A stretch of DNA of 64,000 nt, from positions 59,263 through 123,262 of the forward strand of contig CAJXZM010000002.1 of assembly GCA_913063125.1 (NCBI GenBank), given 5' to 3'. Shown piece by piece: positions 52,977-62,663 of the stretch; position 1 is the first letter of the stretch, and the number at the start of each line of letters is the position of its first letter. Under the pieces are notes generated by a model. It saw nothing but the letters and a program-made list of their open reading frames with translations, ran no database searches and was not told the origin of the DNA. The position numbers and the translations under genes were made by a program. This DNA comes from an uncultured Gammaproteobacteria bacterium. GTDB lineage: Bacteria > Pseudomonadota > Gammaproteobacteria > Pseudomonadales > Ketobacteraceae.

Positions 52977-55900
52977 TTAGCGTAACACCCAGCGTTGATT
53001 AAGGCCTCTATTGCGCCACCATATCCCTACTTTGCTGTCCGCACGATCACCAAAAGCATCTAAGGCAAATAATTTAGAGGACGCTAGTTGAATCTGTCCA
53101 GACTCTAAGTGCATAAATTGCTGCATTGAGGAATCATTACACTCGGCCAAATAAACCCTACTCCAATACATTGCCTTGTCGTTATGTTCTATACATTGAT
53201 CTGACTCCTCGGACAAATGGATACGGCCTATTTCATCCAACCGCCACAGGGCTCCAGTATATTCGCAGTCGTTAACCACGACATTAACGCCCTCATAATC
53301 CAAACATCCCCAGCGTTCATTTTGTATTTGAAAGCCATTTACTTGTCGATTAATAACCGCATCACGTCCATCTAAGCTCTTTAGATAATCAACCAAATTG
53401 TTAGCTTGCTCTTCAGTTAGCCCTTGCCCGTTACCATGCCCCTGCTGTAATAAAACATCATGTAATGTCGCCGCCTTACCATGATGAAAATACGGTGCCG
53501 TATTCCAAAGCCCTAACAAGGTTGGTGTTTCAATACCGACCTGATCTATTGGCTGCCCCACTCCCAAACCGGAGCCATCGGTTAGTGTCGGCAGCACATG
53601 ACGCTGCTCATCAACAAAATTGGTACCAGCGTGACAGCTAGAACAATCCAGCGAGTTAAAGAGTTCGAGGCCCGCTATTGCTGACACACTTAATGATCCA
53701 TCTGCATTTTTCACAGGGCTTTTGGCGACATCGGCTAACGATGTAACATAAGCCGCCAACGCATCCAATTCAGTACTTAACCCCCCCTTAGGATTACCAA
53801 GTGGGTTACTTGTATGACTAAAGTCTTCATCCGATAGAAAACCCGTCCCACCAAAGCCATTTCTAATATCATTTTCAAAATCTTGGATCTCATCAAAGTT
53901 CGCGGTCCAATGTACGTTGCCGTGCCCCATACCCTTCCGGCCTTCCAAGGTAATAGTATTCCTTAACCCCTCCCCTCGCTCGGTGAAATCCCATGTTCTA
54001 CCGTCATGCCCACCATCAACATGGCAACTAGCACAAGATATATAGCTTTCGCGACTCATTTTTGGGTCATCAGCATTATAGAAAACCTGTTTACCCAGCA
54101 GCACATTATCACTAAGCAGTTCGTTGGATACCGTTGGCAGAGTTTCAAGTTCAATAACGGCGAAATCAGTTGAAGATAGCAATGCACTAACATCAAAAAC
54201 ACTGAGACTCCGGCTCATAAAATTATGCACATAAAGGAGTCCCGATGCAGAATCAATCATTAAGCCCTGAGGCGCTAAGGGCGTTTCAATTTCAACTCGC
54301 TGCGAACCACTAAATGCATCCATCACAGCAACCTTGTTGGAACCCTGCATTGCAACAAATAAATAATCCCCTAATAGGCTATACACCGCAGCACGTGGGT
54401 TAGAACGATTATCAAAATCTACTTCCCAGGAAGCTTGTGTCGTCAAATTAATTTGATGCGCTACGGCACGCACCGTTTTATCGTGGGCGAGAGTTTGCCC
54501 GTCTTTAAATTCACCTCTAAATATATTGTCTTTTTTCGCGGCTACCACAAGCTCATTACCACTGGGGCTAATGGCTAGATCAAATAGATAGTTAGCAACT
54601 CCTCGAGCTCTATCCTGCGTGTCTTTGGTAACAGTATCTGGCTCAATAATAACGGTATTGGACCACTGCATGTTATCTGCAAGGTTAATTTCATACACCT
54701 GAGCACCCCCGTCAGGGGACACAAAACGAGAGACATAGGCGACATCACCGTCACCCGAAATGGTAATTGCTCGAGGGTCTTCTACCTCAATCGCATGTAG
54801 CTGATTACCGTCGAGATCAAGTTCAACAATTTTTCCATTTCCTGACAACGACACTAAAATCGCTTGCCGATGCTCGCTAAATACAACAGCAAAAGGAGCT
54901 GACCCATAAGGCAATGTAATGTTTTGAATAATTTCGCCAAAAATATTTAAGCGTACGATCGCATCATCACCACGAACCGTTATCCATAATTCATTTTCTA
55001 CCCTAGCAATTGTTTGTGGTTCAATTCCAACCACTGTTTCCCACAGGATTCGCCGCGAAACTTTATCAATCGCTGTCACTGTCCTGTTGTCTGGATTTAC
55101 AACATATACAGCGCTATCTGTTTGCGCCAACGTTGATGATTGTACTGCTGGTTTCTCTGTCAAAGGCGGAACAATGGTTTTAATAAAAGTTTCCTGTCGC
55201 ACCAAGCCATTCCATCGTATTTCTAAACGAACTTGATAATGTCCAGGTTCCGTATATTGGTGACTTATCGCTGCCAAGCTTAACAAACCAGAATTACTAC
55301 CGTCGCCAAAATCCCACTCATAGGTCGCGCCAGGCAACTCATCCACAATGGACATATCAAATTCAGAATCACCACCGAGCTGACCTGCTTGAATTGTATG
55401 CTCAGCTATCTCGACATCCACATCTAAATACTGTTGATCAGCCCCCGTAGTAAAACTACCCACAAACCTCTGCTGAACTTTATTCCCCATCACATCAGCA
55501 ACACCGTTAGTTGGCACAACAACCTGATACGTCGTATAAGCCTGCAAGGTTTTGCTCGGAGAGAAATTCACAATACCGTTTTGCAGACTGTATAAACCAT
55601 CAATTTGCACGCCATTTCCATCGAGAATACGAACCGTTTCTGCTGTTACAGAATTAAAATTCAATATGTCGCTAAAACTAATACCAATAGCACTACTTGT
55701 CGCGACACCTTCCGCATGGTTTCTCGGTGCAGTGATTAATACCGTAGGAGGTAATTCGTCGGGCTCTGTAGAGTGAGGCATAAAGGCACTGCCCGTTCCA
55801 TGATCATTACCAATAAAGACTAGATTACCTAACGGGCTCACTTGGCCATGATCAACTAAACGCACCAGCGGGCCTGAAATTGTTCCACTACCCACATCAA

Positions 55901-57173
55901 CGGGATTCGATGGATCTGATATATCTATTTTATGCACGCGATCTTCCGCTCCCTGGAATACATAATGATCCTGAAAAGCACAATAAAGCTGGCCCGGCAC
56001 TAGCAGCTGGTCATTAGTAACGTTAAATTCAGCGGGGTCATTTAGATCGTACAGCACCATCCTCGCAGTTGGGCCACGCACGGATACAGCCATGTGCTCG
56101 CCGTTAAAACAACTTGCGTAGTAGAACTGATCTAAGTCCGAGATACGATCAAGAATCTTTGGGTTAATGGGGTCGCTAATATCCAAACTCGCAAAACCAT
56201 CACGATTTTCCATACTTGAAATAACGAGCTGATTGCCAAAAGTATAAATTGGTCCAACACGAAAACCACCTAAACCTGAAACGGGTACCGGGTTGGGCCG
56301 CCCTTTACGATCTGCCAAGACTGGATTACCAGGATCACTTGCATCGACAATAAAGATCCCCTGCTCAGAGCTTGCTACATAAACATAAGGAGCCTGCCAC
56401 GTTAACTGCCAAGCCACATTGGAATAGTCGCCGCCGTTTATACCTGGAAGGTCAATCTCACCAACACGCTGAAGATTGTTTAAATCAGTAAAGTCCCAAA
56501 ATTCAACGCCGATTGTGCTTTGAAATGCCATATAACGACGCTTATTAATACGTGCTAACCCAAACGCATGGGGCTCTTTTAACGCTGTGGTACGGGCATC
56601 TGCTTCATACACCCGTCTAATTAATGTAGGTTTATACGGATCGGACACATCATAGAAAAGAAAGCCTCCAGGGCCCTGCCCACTGTCCGGTGCAAATAGA
56701 GTGAAAAAATAACCATCAATCATCATGCCTAAGTTAGTACCAAACGGCTTGCTGCCAGCATGTATGCCGGGCAAACCATTATCATGATTCACCCAGCCGA
56801 TGGGTTGAAATAGATCTTGCTCTGGATATTGCTGGTTTGCCAAACCTGGCCCAGGTAATGGTATTGGCCCTGCGATACCATTACCGCTATCCACTAACCC
56901 GAACTTTTGTCCGATGAATTTCAACAGCTCAAACAAACCATTGAGTAGGTCCTCTTTAATTAACCCAGAAAAATCTAGGGCAAATTGACCGATTTCATTA
57001 ACCGCATGCAGGACATCTTCTAGCGCTTGGTTAACATCGTCAAAACTGATTGAAGCAGCTGAAACACCCTTAGGACCCTCCGCATAAACTGGTACAGCAA
57101 TAAAGATCCACGCTAAGATCATGAAAATAAGGGGTTTTTGGTAACCACGGGTCAAAGAAAGAATAGTAAACAT
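52977..57173 (-). CDS. Giant secreted di-heme protein with LVIVD, Ig, PKD, propeller and lectin domains
   Basis: The 1398-residue protein has a signal peptide (to VPVYA, about residue 31). Residues 120-465 hold LVIVD-type blades (QGIFIVDASDPGNPVLADR, GFASLDISDPINPKIL). A SbsA-type Ig domain follows at about 475-575, a PKD domain at 590-680 (YEWDFGDGS), and a YVTN-like propeller at 690-1010. The cytochrome part has CASCH near 1045 and CSSCH near 1175, so two c-type hemes are probable, and resembles di-heme peroxidase/MauG-type modules. The last 120 residues (GCLDYEGVNVVVNDC, QCIEHNDKAM, LNQRWVLR) look like a ricin-B lectin. It probably acts outside the cytoplasm in redox or surface attachment. 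No neighbouring redox genes. Confidence 0.88.
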   Translation of the reverse strand: MFTILSLTRGYQKPLIFMILAWIFIAVPVYAEGPKGVSAASISFDDVNQALEDVLHAVNEIGQFALDFSGLIKEDLLNGLFELLKFIGQKFGLVDSGNGIAGPIPLPGPGLANQQYPEQDLFQPIGWVNHDNGLPGIHAGSKPFGTNLGMMIDGYFFTLFAPDSGQGPGGFLFYDVSDPYKPTLIRRVYEADARTTALKEPHAFGLARINKRRYMAFQSTIGVEFWDFTDLNNLQRVGEIDLPGINGGDYSNVAWQLTWQAPYVYVASSEQGIFIVDASDPGNPVLADRKGRPNPVPVSGLGGFRVGPIYTFGNQLVISSMENRDGFASLDISDPINPKILDRISDLDQFYYASCFNGEHMAVSVRGPTARMVLYDLNDPAEFNVTNDQLLVPGQLYCAFQDHYVFQGAEDRVHKIDISDPSNPVDVGSGTISGPLVRLVDHGQVSPLGNLVFIGNDHGTGSAFMPHSTEPDELPPTVLITAPRNHAEGVATSSAIGISFSDILNFNSVTAETVRILDGNGVQIDGLYSLQNGIVNFSPSKTLQAYTTYQVVVPTNGVADVMGNKVQQRFVGSFTTGADQQYLDVDVEIAEHTIQAGQLGGDSEFDMSIVDELPGATYEWDFGDGSNSGLLSLAAISHQYTEPGHYQVRLEIRWNGLVRQETFIKTIVPPLTEKPAVQSSTLAQTDSAVYVVNPDNRTVTAIDKVSRRILWETVVGIEPQTIARVENELWITVRGDDAIVRLNIFGEIIQNITLPYGSAPFAVVFSEHRQAILVSLSGNGKIVELDLDGNQLHAIEVEDPRAITISGDGDVAYVSRFVSPDGGAQVYEINLADNMQWSNTVIIEPDTVTKDTQDRARGVANYLFDLAISPSGNELVVAAKKDNIFRGEFKDGQTLAHDKTVRAVAHQINLTTQASWEVDFDNRSNPRAAVYSLLGDYLFVAMQGSNKVAVMDAFSGSQRVEIETPLAPQGLMIDSASGLLYVHNFMSRSLSVFDVSALLSSTDFAVIELETLPTVSNELLSDNVLLGKQVFYNADDPKMSRESYISCASCHVDGGHDGRTWDFTERGEGLRNTITLEGRKGMGHGNVHWTANFDEIQDFENDIRNGFGGTGFLSDEDFSHTSNPLGNPKGGLSTELDALAAYVTSLADVAKSPVKNADGSLSVSAIAGLELFNSLDCSSCHAGTNFVDEQRHVLPTLTDGSGLGVGQPIDQVGIETPTLLGLWNTAPYFHHGKAATLHDVLLQQGHGNGQGLTEEQANNLVDYLKSLDGRDAVINRQVNGFQIQNERWGCLDYEGVNVVVNDCEYTGALWRLDEIGRIHLSEESDQCIEHNDKAMYWSRVYLAECNDSSMQQFMHLESGQIQLASSKLFALDAFGDRADSKVGIWWRNRGLNQRWVLR

Positions 57174-57222
57174 AGGGACGGAACCACTGTTATATTTTTG
57201 TTTTTATTAGGGCTTTTGTTAA

Positions 57223-57234
57223 AGTTTCGAAACT
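57223..57234. promoter_or_regulatory. 12-bp palindrome upstream of the giant di-heme gene
   Basis: AGTTTCGAAACT is a perfect palindrome 50 bases before the ATG at 57173. It could be an operator; there is no second copy nearby. No ribosome site is evident before the ATG. Confidence 0.3.
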
Positions 57235-57359
57235 ACCACATCTAGAACAGACGTACCACAAGGAAGGCGGCTAGCTACTAGTCAAAATAGAGTAATTTAG
57301 AGGCTTAGAAAGCAAACACTGTAAGGGGGTAAACTAGAAAAAGCACAATCCGTTCGAGG

Positions 57360-57735
57360 CTAAAAACAACTATTGAGAAAAGTGGTAACTTTTTCCCCTA
57401 CTCCCTTCCTTATGCGCCAACCAGACTCAGTTCGACAATATTCATCTACATACCAAAACCCAAGAAAAAACATAGGCTTTACTTCATTTCCCGTACTTTG
57501 TTCCATTGGATTAAAATACATCACTCTTCCTGTTGCCCTGCCCTCACCTATATCAAACAAATAATTGGACACCATATGCTGTGTATTTGAGAACCCTGGC
57601 ATCACATTTTTCAGAAAACAGCTAATATCTTCAAGATTGCCTTTAACGCCACGCATCGTCAGTAAAAATAGAACTTAGCTCATCATAGTTTCCTTGGTCA
57701 ATTATATGCGAATACCGTGTCACAAGATCTTGCAT
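57360..57735 (-). pseudogene. Broken NTF2-like (SnoaL-type) gene, frameshifted
   Basis: Two frames together make an NTF2-like protein. The first runs from the ATG at 57735 (MQDLVTRYSHIIDQGNYDEL through FTDDAWR) and stops at 57643. The second frame, open from 57656 to 57360, continues as RGVKGNLEDISCFLKNVM, GFSNTQHMVSNYLFDIGEG and GFWYVDEYCRTESGWRI, the usual middle and end of this fold. Between FTDDA and GVKGN intact relatives have ten or more residues, here two, so a small out-of-frame deletion is likely. Alternatively only the 98-codon piece (57360-57656) is translated. It follows the WS/DGAT gene by 15 bases. Confidence 0.7.
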
Positions 57736-57750
57736 CTCTAATCGATTATA

Positions 57751-59172
57751 TTAAGTCGTCGACACGATATTTAGAGCATATTCAAGCGATTCCAATGCGT
57801 CTGTTGTATGTTTGACTAGGCGCTGAACGCTCGGCAGAGATTCACGACATGCCGTAAATACAAAGGTGATCTTATCGGCATAGGTGAACAGTGTGATGTT
57901 TAACGCTTGACCTTGCATAACGAAGGATACGGGATGCACACTAAAGACTTCTGCTCCGTTCAGGTATCGCTGTTCCCGCGGGCCCGGCACGTTGGATATA
58001 ACAACGTTATGCATAGGATTGCTATTGCGATTACCTATACCAGTCATCTGCCCCAAAGCGAAAGGCAGGGTCATTAATGCACTGTAGGCCGTAATCTGTT
58101 CAGCACTCATGTCTGACAATAGTTCCTTGCTAGCAGACATAGAGGTGATAACTTTATTAAACCGAGTCAGTGTATCTTCTTCATCCGTGCCTAAAGACGC
58201 GAGTACCATACCAATGGCATTTCCGCCACCGACATCATCTTTTTGCCGAAATGAAACGGGGACCTGGGAAATCAGCGATGTTTCTGGTAGGCCGTCCAAT
58301 TCGATAAGATAACTACGGAGAGCTCCACCGCAGATCGCCATCACCACATCATTTAGTGTCCCGCCGTGTTTCTTGCCAATTTTTAGCAGACGGCTTGTTG
58401 AAAATTCAATGGTACTGACTCGACGCTGTGGTCCAACAACGACATTAAGTATTGAGTTTGGCGCGCTGTAGGGTGCAACGAGACCTGGGTGTGCTTTACT
58501 TCGTCGCCCCATAATGCTTTTCCAGGTCGCGCTAACAACCTCGGCGGCAGATTTGAGAGGGGAGGTGATTTGCGTCATTAAGCTTTGTGCATCGACTAAA
58601 GAGCCTTCAGCAATATCATTCACTGTGCGGGAACTCTTCGGTAATGGCTTCGCCCAAAAAGGTAGAAAATCGGGTACAACTTCCGGTTTTGTTTGCCCCA
58701 TCCAATGAGCCATTAAACGGGAGCCCGCTACGCCATCTATTAAAGCGTGATGCATTTTACTATAGATCGCAAAACAGTCATCCTCCAGCCCCTCAATGAC
58801 GTGGCACTCCCACATTGGCCTACTGTGATCCAGAGGGATGCTATGAAGCCTTGATATCAGCACCGCTAACTCACGCTCGCCCCCTGGTTGAGGAAGTGCG
58901 GAATGCCGTAAATGGTAGTCGATATCGATACTATCCACATGCTCCCAAGCATACATAGGGTTGGTAGCTGAACGCTTGGCCAGCTTCAGGTTATAAGGCT
59001 CTTCAGTGGGTTGAAACTTCCGAAATCCTTCTATCATCTCTAAAACAAAAGCTTTATCGGTTCCTTTCGGCAGTTTCATTCGGACCAAAACGCCAACCTG
59101 ACTTGGTGTTTTGTCACTCTCAATCAGCAAAAAGAAGGCATCCCCTGGAGTCAGCGCTTTGTTCTTAGCCAT
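57751..59172 (-). CDS. Wax ester synthase/diacylglycerol acyltransferase (WS/DGAT) family protein
   Basis: The 473-residue protein has the active-site motif KMHHALIDG (HHxxxDG) at about residues 138-144. LTPGDAFFLLIES stands at the N-terminus and the C-terminal domain contains NDVVMAICGGALRSYL and VVISNVPGPREQRYLNGAEV. All match bacterial WS/DGATs, which join fatty acyl-CoA to fatty alcohol or diacylglycerol to make storage lipid. Length is near the usual 450-480. It is first in a small minus-strand unit with the broken NTF2-like gene. Substrate preference cannot be read from sequence. Confidence 0.93.
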   Translation of the reverse strand: MAKNKALTPGDAFFLLIESDKTPSQVGVLVRMKLPKGTDKAFVLEMIEGFRKFQPTEEPYNLKLAKRSATNPMYAWEHVDSIDIDYHLRHSALPQPGGERELAVLISRLHSIPLDHSRPMWECHVIEGLEDDCFAIYSKMHHALIDGVAGSRLMAHWMGQTKPEVVPDFLPFWAKPLPKSSRTVNDIAEGSLVDAQSLMTQITSPLKSAAEVVSATWKSIMGRRSKAHPGLVAPYSAPNSILNVVVGPQRRVSTIEFSTSRLLKIGKKHGGTLNDVVMAICGGALRSYLIELDGLPETSLISQVPVSFRQKDDVGGGNAIGMVLASLGTDEEDTLTRFNKVITSMSASKELLSDMSAEQITAYSALMTLPFALGQMTGIGNRNSNPMHNVVISNVPGPREQRYLNGAEVFSVHPVSFVMQGQALNITLFTYADKITFVFTACRESLPSVQRLVKHTTDALESLEYALNIVSTT

Positions 59173-59469
59173 TGTCTATTACCTAAAAGTTTTGAATATG
59201 GGCAGTGTTTATCCACTCTTACCTGTCTGCAAATAGACATTAATCAATTGTTTTCAATATATATTTAGCAAGAAATGCGGATTTTTCTTTATGGTGAACA
59301 TAGAAGTTTAGTTGAAGTGCATAAATGTGCGTTTAAAATTATTCTCCGCAAAACCACTGGGAGCAAGGTGGTCATAAATCAACTCGCAGGCAACTATTCC
59401 GAAGAATAACCATCTCATTATTCACATACACGCAATTCACCAACTATGACGGGTAGGTTTCATTTGTTA
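59173..59469. other. Upstream region of the WS/DGAT gene
   Basis: About 297 AT-rich bases between the WS/DGAT start and the stop of the nucleotidyltransferase gene. No stem-loop or clear promoter pair was recognised. Confidence 0.4.
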
Positions 59470-60240
59470 TCAATTCAAAAGCCCAAGAGTCTCTCGAAAA
59501 GCTGTATCCGCCAACTCATAATTCGGTTCCAGGTCATACTTACCCATCACCCCCTCAAACCTTCCTAACTCAACCTGCAAATACTTATCAAGCATCAGTA
59601 TGCGATCACGTTTTTCTGCTTCAACCGAAACAGCCTTCTCAGCGAGAAGCTTATCTACCAACGCCCTTATTTCACTTCCTAATGGTAAATAGCGTTCTTT
59701 TAGAGTATCAAACTCCATCGGTGGCGCTTCTTTATCATCCAACAACCAGCGACAACATAGCAAAGTTCGCAACGCATAAAGATACGTTTTTAGCTTTGCA
59801 TTGTCAGCGTTGGATATTTCATGCATCTTCCCTTTGGACATTGCGTAATAATGATAAAACATAGCCTCTACACACAGAACCTTTGGTGCTAGTGTTTTTA
59901 TGGGTGCAGCAGCCTTATCATTAACACGGTATATCAAGGGCGAAGATAACCATTCATAAAGTGTCCCGTTTGACTTCAACAGCAAACGAAACGCTTTGCG
60001 TATATCCCAACCACTAATGTCGAGCACATCATCAATAGGCATCTCTACAACATCACGACGTTCGCGGACACTCAAATACCAGTCAGTAGTATGCACATAA
60101 AGAAAACGCACATCGTAATCGCTATCCGGTGACGGAAACCCCCAAGCACGACTGCCTGACTCAATAGCCAGAAGTATTCTTATATCCTTTTCACGCTCAA
60201 GGCGATCAAGCTCGGCTTGAATTCGCTCATTTATACTCAT
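59470..60240 (-). CDS. RlaP/COG3541-like nucleotidyltransferase (second of pair)
   Basis: From the ATG at 60240, with AAGG upstream, the protein has 256 residues; the frame extends 30 bases further. The MNT-type polymerase-beta core is IESGSRAWGFPSPDSDYDVR, where GS and DxD bind nucleotide and metal. It is followed by the COG3541 hallmarks FRLLLKSNGTLYEWLSSPL and a helical end. The family includes RlaP, named for association with RNA ligases in RNA repair, and B. subtilis YcgL. No RNA ligase is nearby here. It follows the paralogous gene at 60267 by 26 bases, so the two probably act together. Confidence 0.85.
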   Translation of the reverse strand: MSINERIQAELDRLEREKDIRILLAIESGSRAWGFPSPDSDYDVRFLYVHTTDWYLSVRERRDVVEMPIDDVLDISGWDIRKAFRLLLKSNGTLYEWLSSPLIYRVNDKAAAPIKTLAPKVLCVEAMFYHYYAMSKGKMHEISNADNAKLKTYLYALRTLLCCRWLLDDKEAPPMEFDTLKERYLPLGSEIRALVDKLLAEKAVSVEAEKRDRILMLDKYLQVELGRFEGVMGKYDLEPNYELADTAFRETLGLLN

Positions 60241-60266
60241 TACTTCAACCTTCAGACATTGATCTA

Positions 60267-61175
60267 TCACTTAATATTTTTCACACTATCCAATATTGTT
60301 TGTATTTGCCCCAAGGCCCTTACAGCCTCATCCTCAACAACAACACATTTATCTAAGCTGCCATAAGCATGCTCTAGACACTCCAGTAGCAAAACCTTGA
60401 TCTTATCTTTATCAGGTTTAGCGGGTAGTGTGCTTTTTGAGTACAAGGTTTCAAGATCTCGCTCTTTTGATACAAAATACTCCTCTACCTGTTCCTGACT
60501 CCAATCACCGCGACGAATAGCTTTTAGTTGCTCCTTATTGCGAAGCAAGTCTAAATCTTTCTCCGTTAATATTTGCTCGACCTCATTAAGTAGTCTCACC
60601 ACATGATAAGCAAACTTCACATCGTAACCATATTTAGCAATCGTATCTTTACGCTTACCAATCGGCTCCTTGGTTTTCATTTTGTGCACCTGGGAGTAGG
60701 CATAACCCTTAAACTTTGCCCAACACCCTTTGTGTAAAAAGATATGGCGATTTTCTCTCACCATCTCACCTACTTGCGTCGAATATAAGACACAATTTCT
60801 AGGCACAAATAACGAATCAATTATGTTGGGATTGTTATCCATCAATAATCGAAAATATTTAATAATAGAATAAACCGTCATATCATATTCACGACCCGCT
60901 CCACCCATGGCAGACTTATCGATTATATGGTGCTGTTGAAATTGGTCAAACTGCACACCCTGTTCATCAAAGCCAGCAATCTCTCCTCTAAGATGAGGAA
61001 AGACATAGTCCCGGGGAGGGATAGCAAAACCATAAATATCCATATCCGAAGCGTCAGTTGCCACGCCGTAGGCAATGGAACCCATCACTACCTCATATTG
61101 GATAGCGGTATCCAGAAACTTTGGCGGACTTTTAATAAGCCCTTTTTCAAATAAGGACTGATATGTACTTCCCAT
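60267..61175 (-). CDS. RlaP/COG3541-like nucleotidyltransferase (first of pair)
   Basis: From the ATG at 61175, with TTAAGG upstream, the protein has 302 residues; the open frame extends 90 bases further but without a ribosome site. Core motif VVMGSIAYGVATDASDMDIY carries the GS and DxD residues. A long helical part follows (SIIKYFRLLMDNNPNIIDSL, WAKFKGYAYSQVHKM, KRKDTIAKYGYDVKFAYHVV) that resembles the HEPN-like half of nucleotidyltransferases acting on RNA ends. It differs clearly from the next gene, so the pair is an old duplication. Likely reaction is nucleotide transfer to RNA or another acceptor; substrate unknown. Confidence 0.84.
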   Translation of the reverse strand: MGSTYQSLFEKGLIKSPPKFLDTAIQYEVVMGSIAYGVATDASDMDIYGFAIPPRDYVFPHLRGEIAGFDEQGVQFDQFQQHHIIDKSAMGGAGREYDMTVYSIIKYFRLLMDNNPNIIDSLFVPRNCVLYSTQVGEMVRENRHIFLHKGCWAKFKGYAYSQVHKMKTKEPIGKRKDTIAKYGYDVKFAYHVVRLLNEVEQILTEKDLDLLRNKEQLKAIRRGDWSQEQVEEYFVSKERDLETLYSKSTLPAKPDKDKIKVLLLECLEHAYGSLDKCVVVEDEAVRALGQIQTILDSVKNIK

Positions 61176-61355
61176 TACCTTAACCTCAATTTGACATTTA
61201 TAAATCTCTACTTGATCGCCTTCTACTCCCAAAACAAAGACAGCCGAAAAAAATACTTCAACCAAAGCTTTAGTTCAAGAAAATTCTGTCAAAAGTCAAA
61301 TAATAGATGAAGGCCTTGTTAAAAAAACGGGGAAAAGCGAGGCACCACTTATAAG

Positions 61356-61401
61356 TTGATCAAAATAACCACGTCCAATATGACAGTGTTATTTTGATCA
61401 A
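61356..61401. repeat. Perfect 14-bp inverted repeat
   Basis: TTGATCAAAATAAC (61356-61369) and its complement (61388-61401) surround 18 bases. It lies between the lipoprotein stop (61431) and the nucleotidyltransferase start (61175). No T-run follows on the minus strand, so it is either a weak terminator or a regulator site for the nucleotidyltransferase pair. Confidence 0.6.
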
Positions 61402-61430
61402 ACCCATTTAAAAACTTTGTCTATGCAAAA

Positions 61431-62375
61431 TCACTCATTCGCAATAGCCAGCAGTACAGACTCTACTTTCGCCTTTGCAGGGAAACGCTTATAGGTATTC
61501 TTACCATTAGGAGTGAGATAAAACTCTCGGTTCATATAAGCTTTGTAGGTTACTTTGCTACCATTCCTGTAAGGAAACACCGCTATTCCAATCGACGTAT
61601 CAAACCCGTCAATCGAGTGTTTTAAGTGCCCATCTTTCTGAATATGCTTTTCATTCGTGCCGTATTTTAGCCTGCGCTTAAAGTTTGCATACACAGAATC
61701 GTCTGGATATTTACTGGTAATCTCCCCAGAAAAGGTTGTGTCCTTCTGATAACCAACTTTTTCAATCTTAATAGATTTAAACGCATACTCAAATGCATCA
61801 TCAACTTCATGTTTTTCAAATAATGGCAGCACCGCGGGCTGACTACCTATATTACCTTTTCGATGAACGTAAGCCGCCGGGTAACTGATAGTAAAATAAA
61901 CATACCCATTCTTCTGATATCGATTAATAGGAAATGTTGCTTTCTGTATCGCTTCACCTTTTCTATAACCATGGTATTCGCCACTAATAAAACCGATTTC
62001 TATTGCACCACCCTTCGGCGTTACCCGTACAGAACTGCGCTCACTGCGAGGATTATTATCCTTCGCATTTTTCAATAAGAAATTGACCGTACTACTAAAA
62101 CCGTCATGTTGGATCTTCGGCTCAGGTAATCCCCTCATTCGATATGAATTCTCTACAGAGCGTACGATACTTTTCATGTACGATGCATACAACACATCAT
62201 TTGATACATACCCCTCTTTGAATCGTACCGTTTTTGAAGGAACTTTATTTGTTAGAACTTCATTCTCAAATGGATAAATATTATCTTTTAACGAGAATAC
62301 TCTCCCAGAATTGGTGGAACAACCCGATAACAATAAGTGACAAAGAAGTACAAAAACTGTAACGCTCTTAAACAT
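61431..62375 (-). CDS. Lipoprotein of unknown function
   Basis: The 314-residue protein has a signal peptide with lipobox LLSGC (Cys19) and AAGGAT as ribosome site. The mature part is beta-rich with many Lys and Tyr (YVYFTISYPAAYVHRKG, GSKVTYKAYMNREFYLTPNG). I do not recognise a domain. No partner gene is obvious: upstream are tRNA genes, downstream the nucleotidyltransferase pair behind an inverted repeat. It probably sits in the outer membrane or inner-membrane outer leaflet. Confidence 0.8.
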   Translation of the reverse strand: MFKSVTVFVLLCHLLLSGCSTNSGRVFSLKDNIYPFENEVLTNKVPSKTVRFKEGYVSNDVLYASYMKSIVRSVENSYRMRGLPEPKIQHDGFSSTVNFLLKNAKDNNPRSERSSVRVTPKGGAIEIGFISGEYHGYRKGEAIQKATFPINRYQKNGYVYFTISYPAAYVHRKGNIGSQPAVLPLFEKHEVDDAFEYAFKSIKIEKVGYQKDTTFSGEITSKYPDDSVYANFKRRLKYGTNEKHIQKDGHLKHSIDGFDTSIGIAVFPYRNGSKVTYKAYMNREFYLTPNGKNTYKRFPAKAKVESVLLAIANE

Positions 62376-62663
62376 AGAAATATCCTTTTCTTAATGATTT
62401 TTTGAGTGCAATAAAACACGCCACATACAATAGCCACTCCAAACTGAACCTACGCTGAACAGCGTTGATCGCCGAGTTCGATTAACTCAACAAATTTAGT
62501 GGCGTTTGCAAATAGTGTGTTTCTTTTATGTCCTATCTTCGGTTTATGGATAGATATAGAAGGAACCAACGGGTTTAGGGGGATTATAGAAAGCTAACAG
62601 GTGGAATATATAAAGGAAATACTATTTATAAGAAATCAGATGACTGTAATTCATCGATTTATA
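62376..62663. other. Gap between tRNA-Leu and the lipoprotein gene
   Basis: About 288 bases downstream of the tRNA cluster and upstream of the lipoprotein gene. No strong terminator was seen after the tRNA, and no clear promoter pair. Confidence 0.4.
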
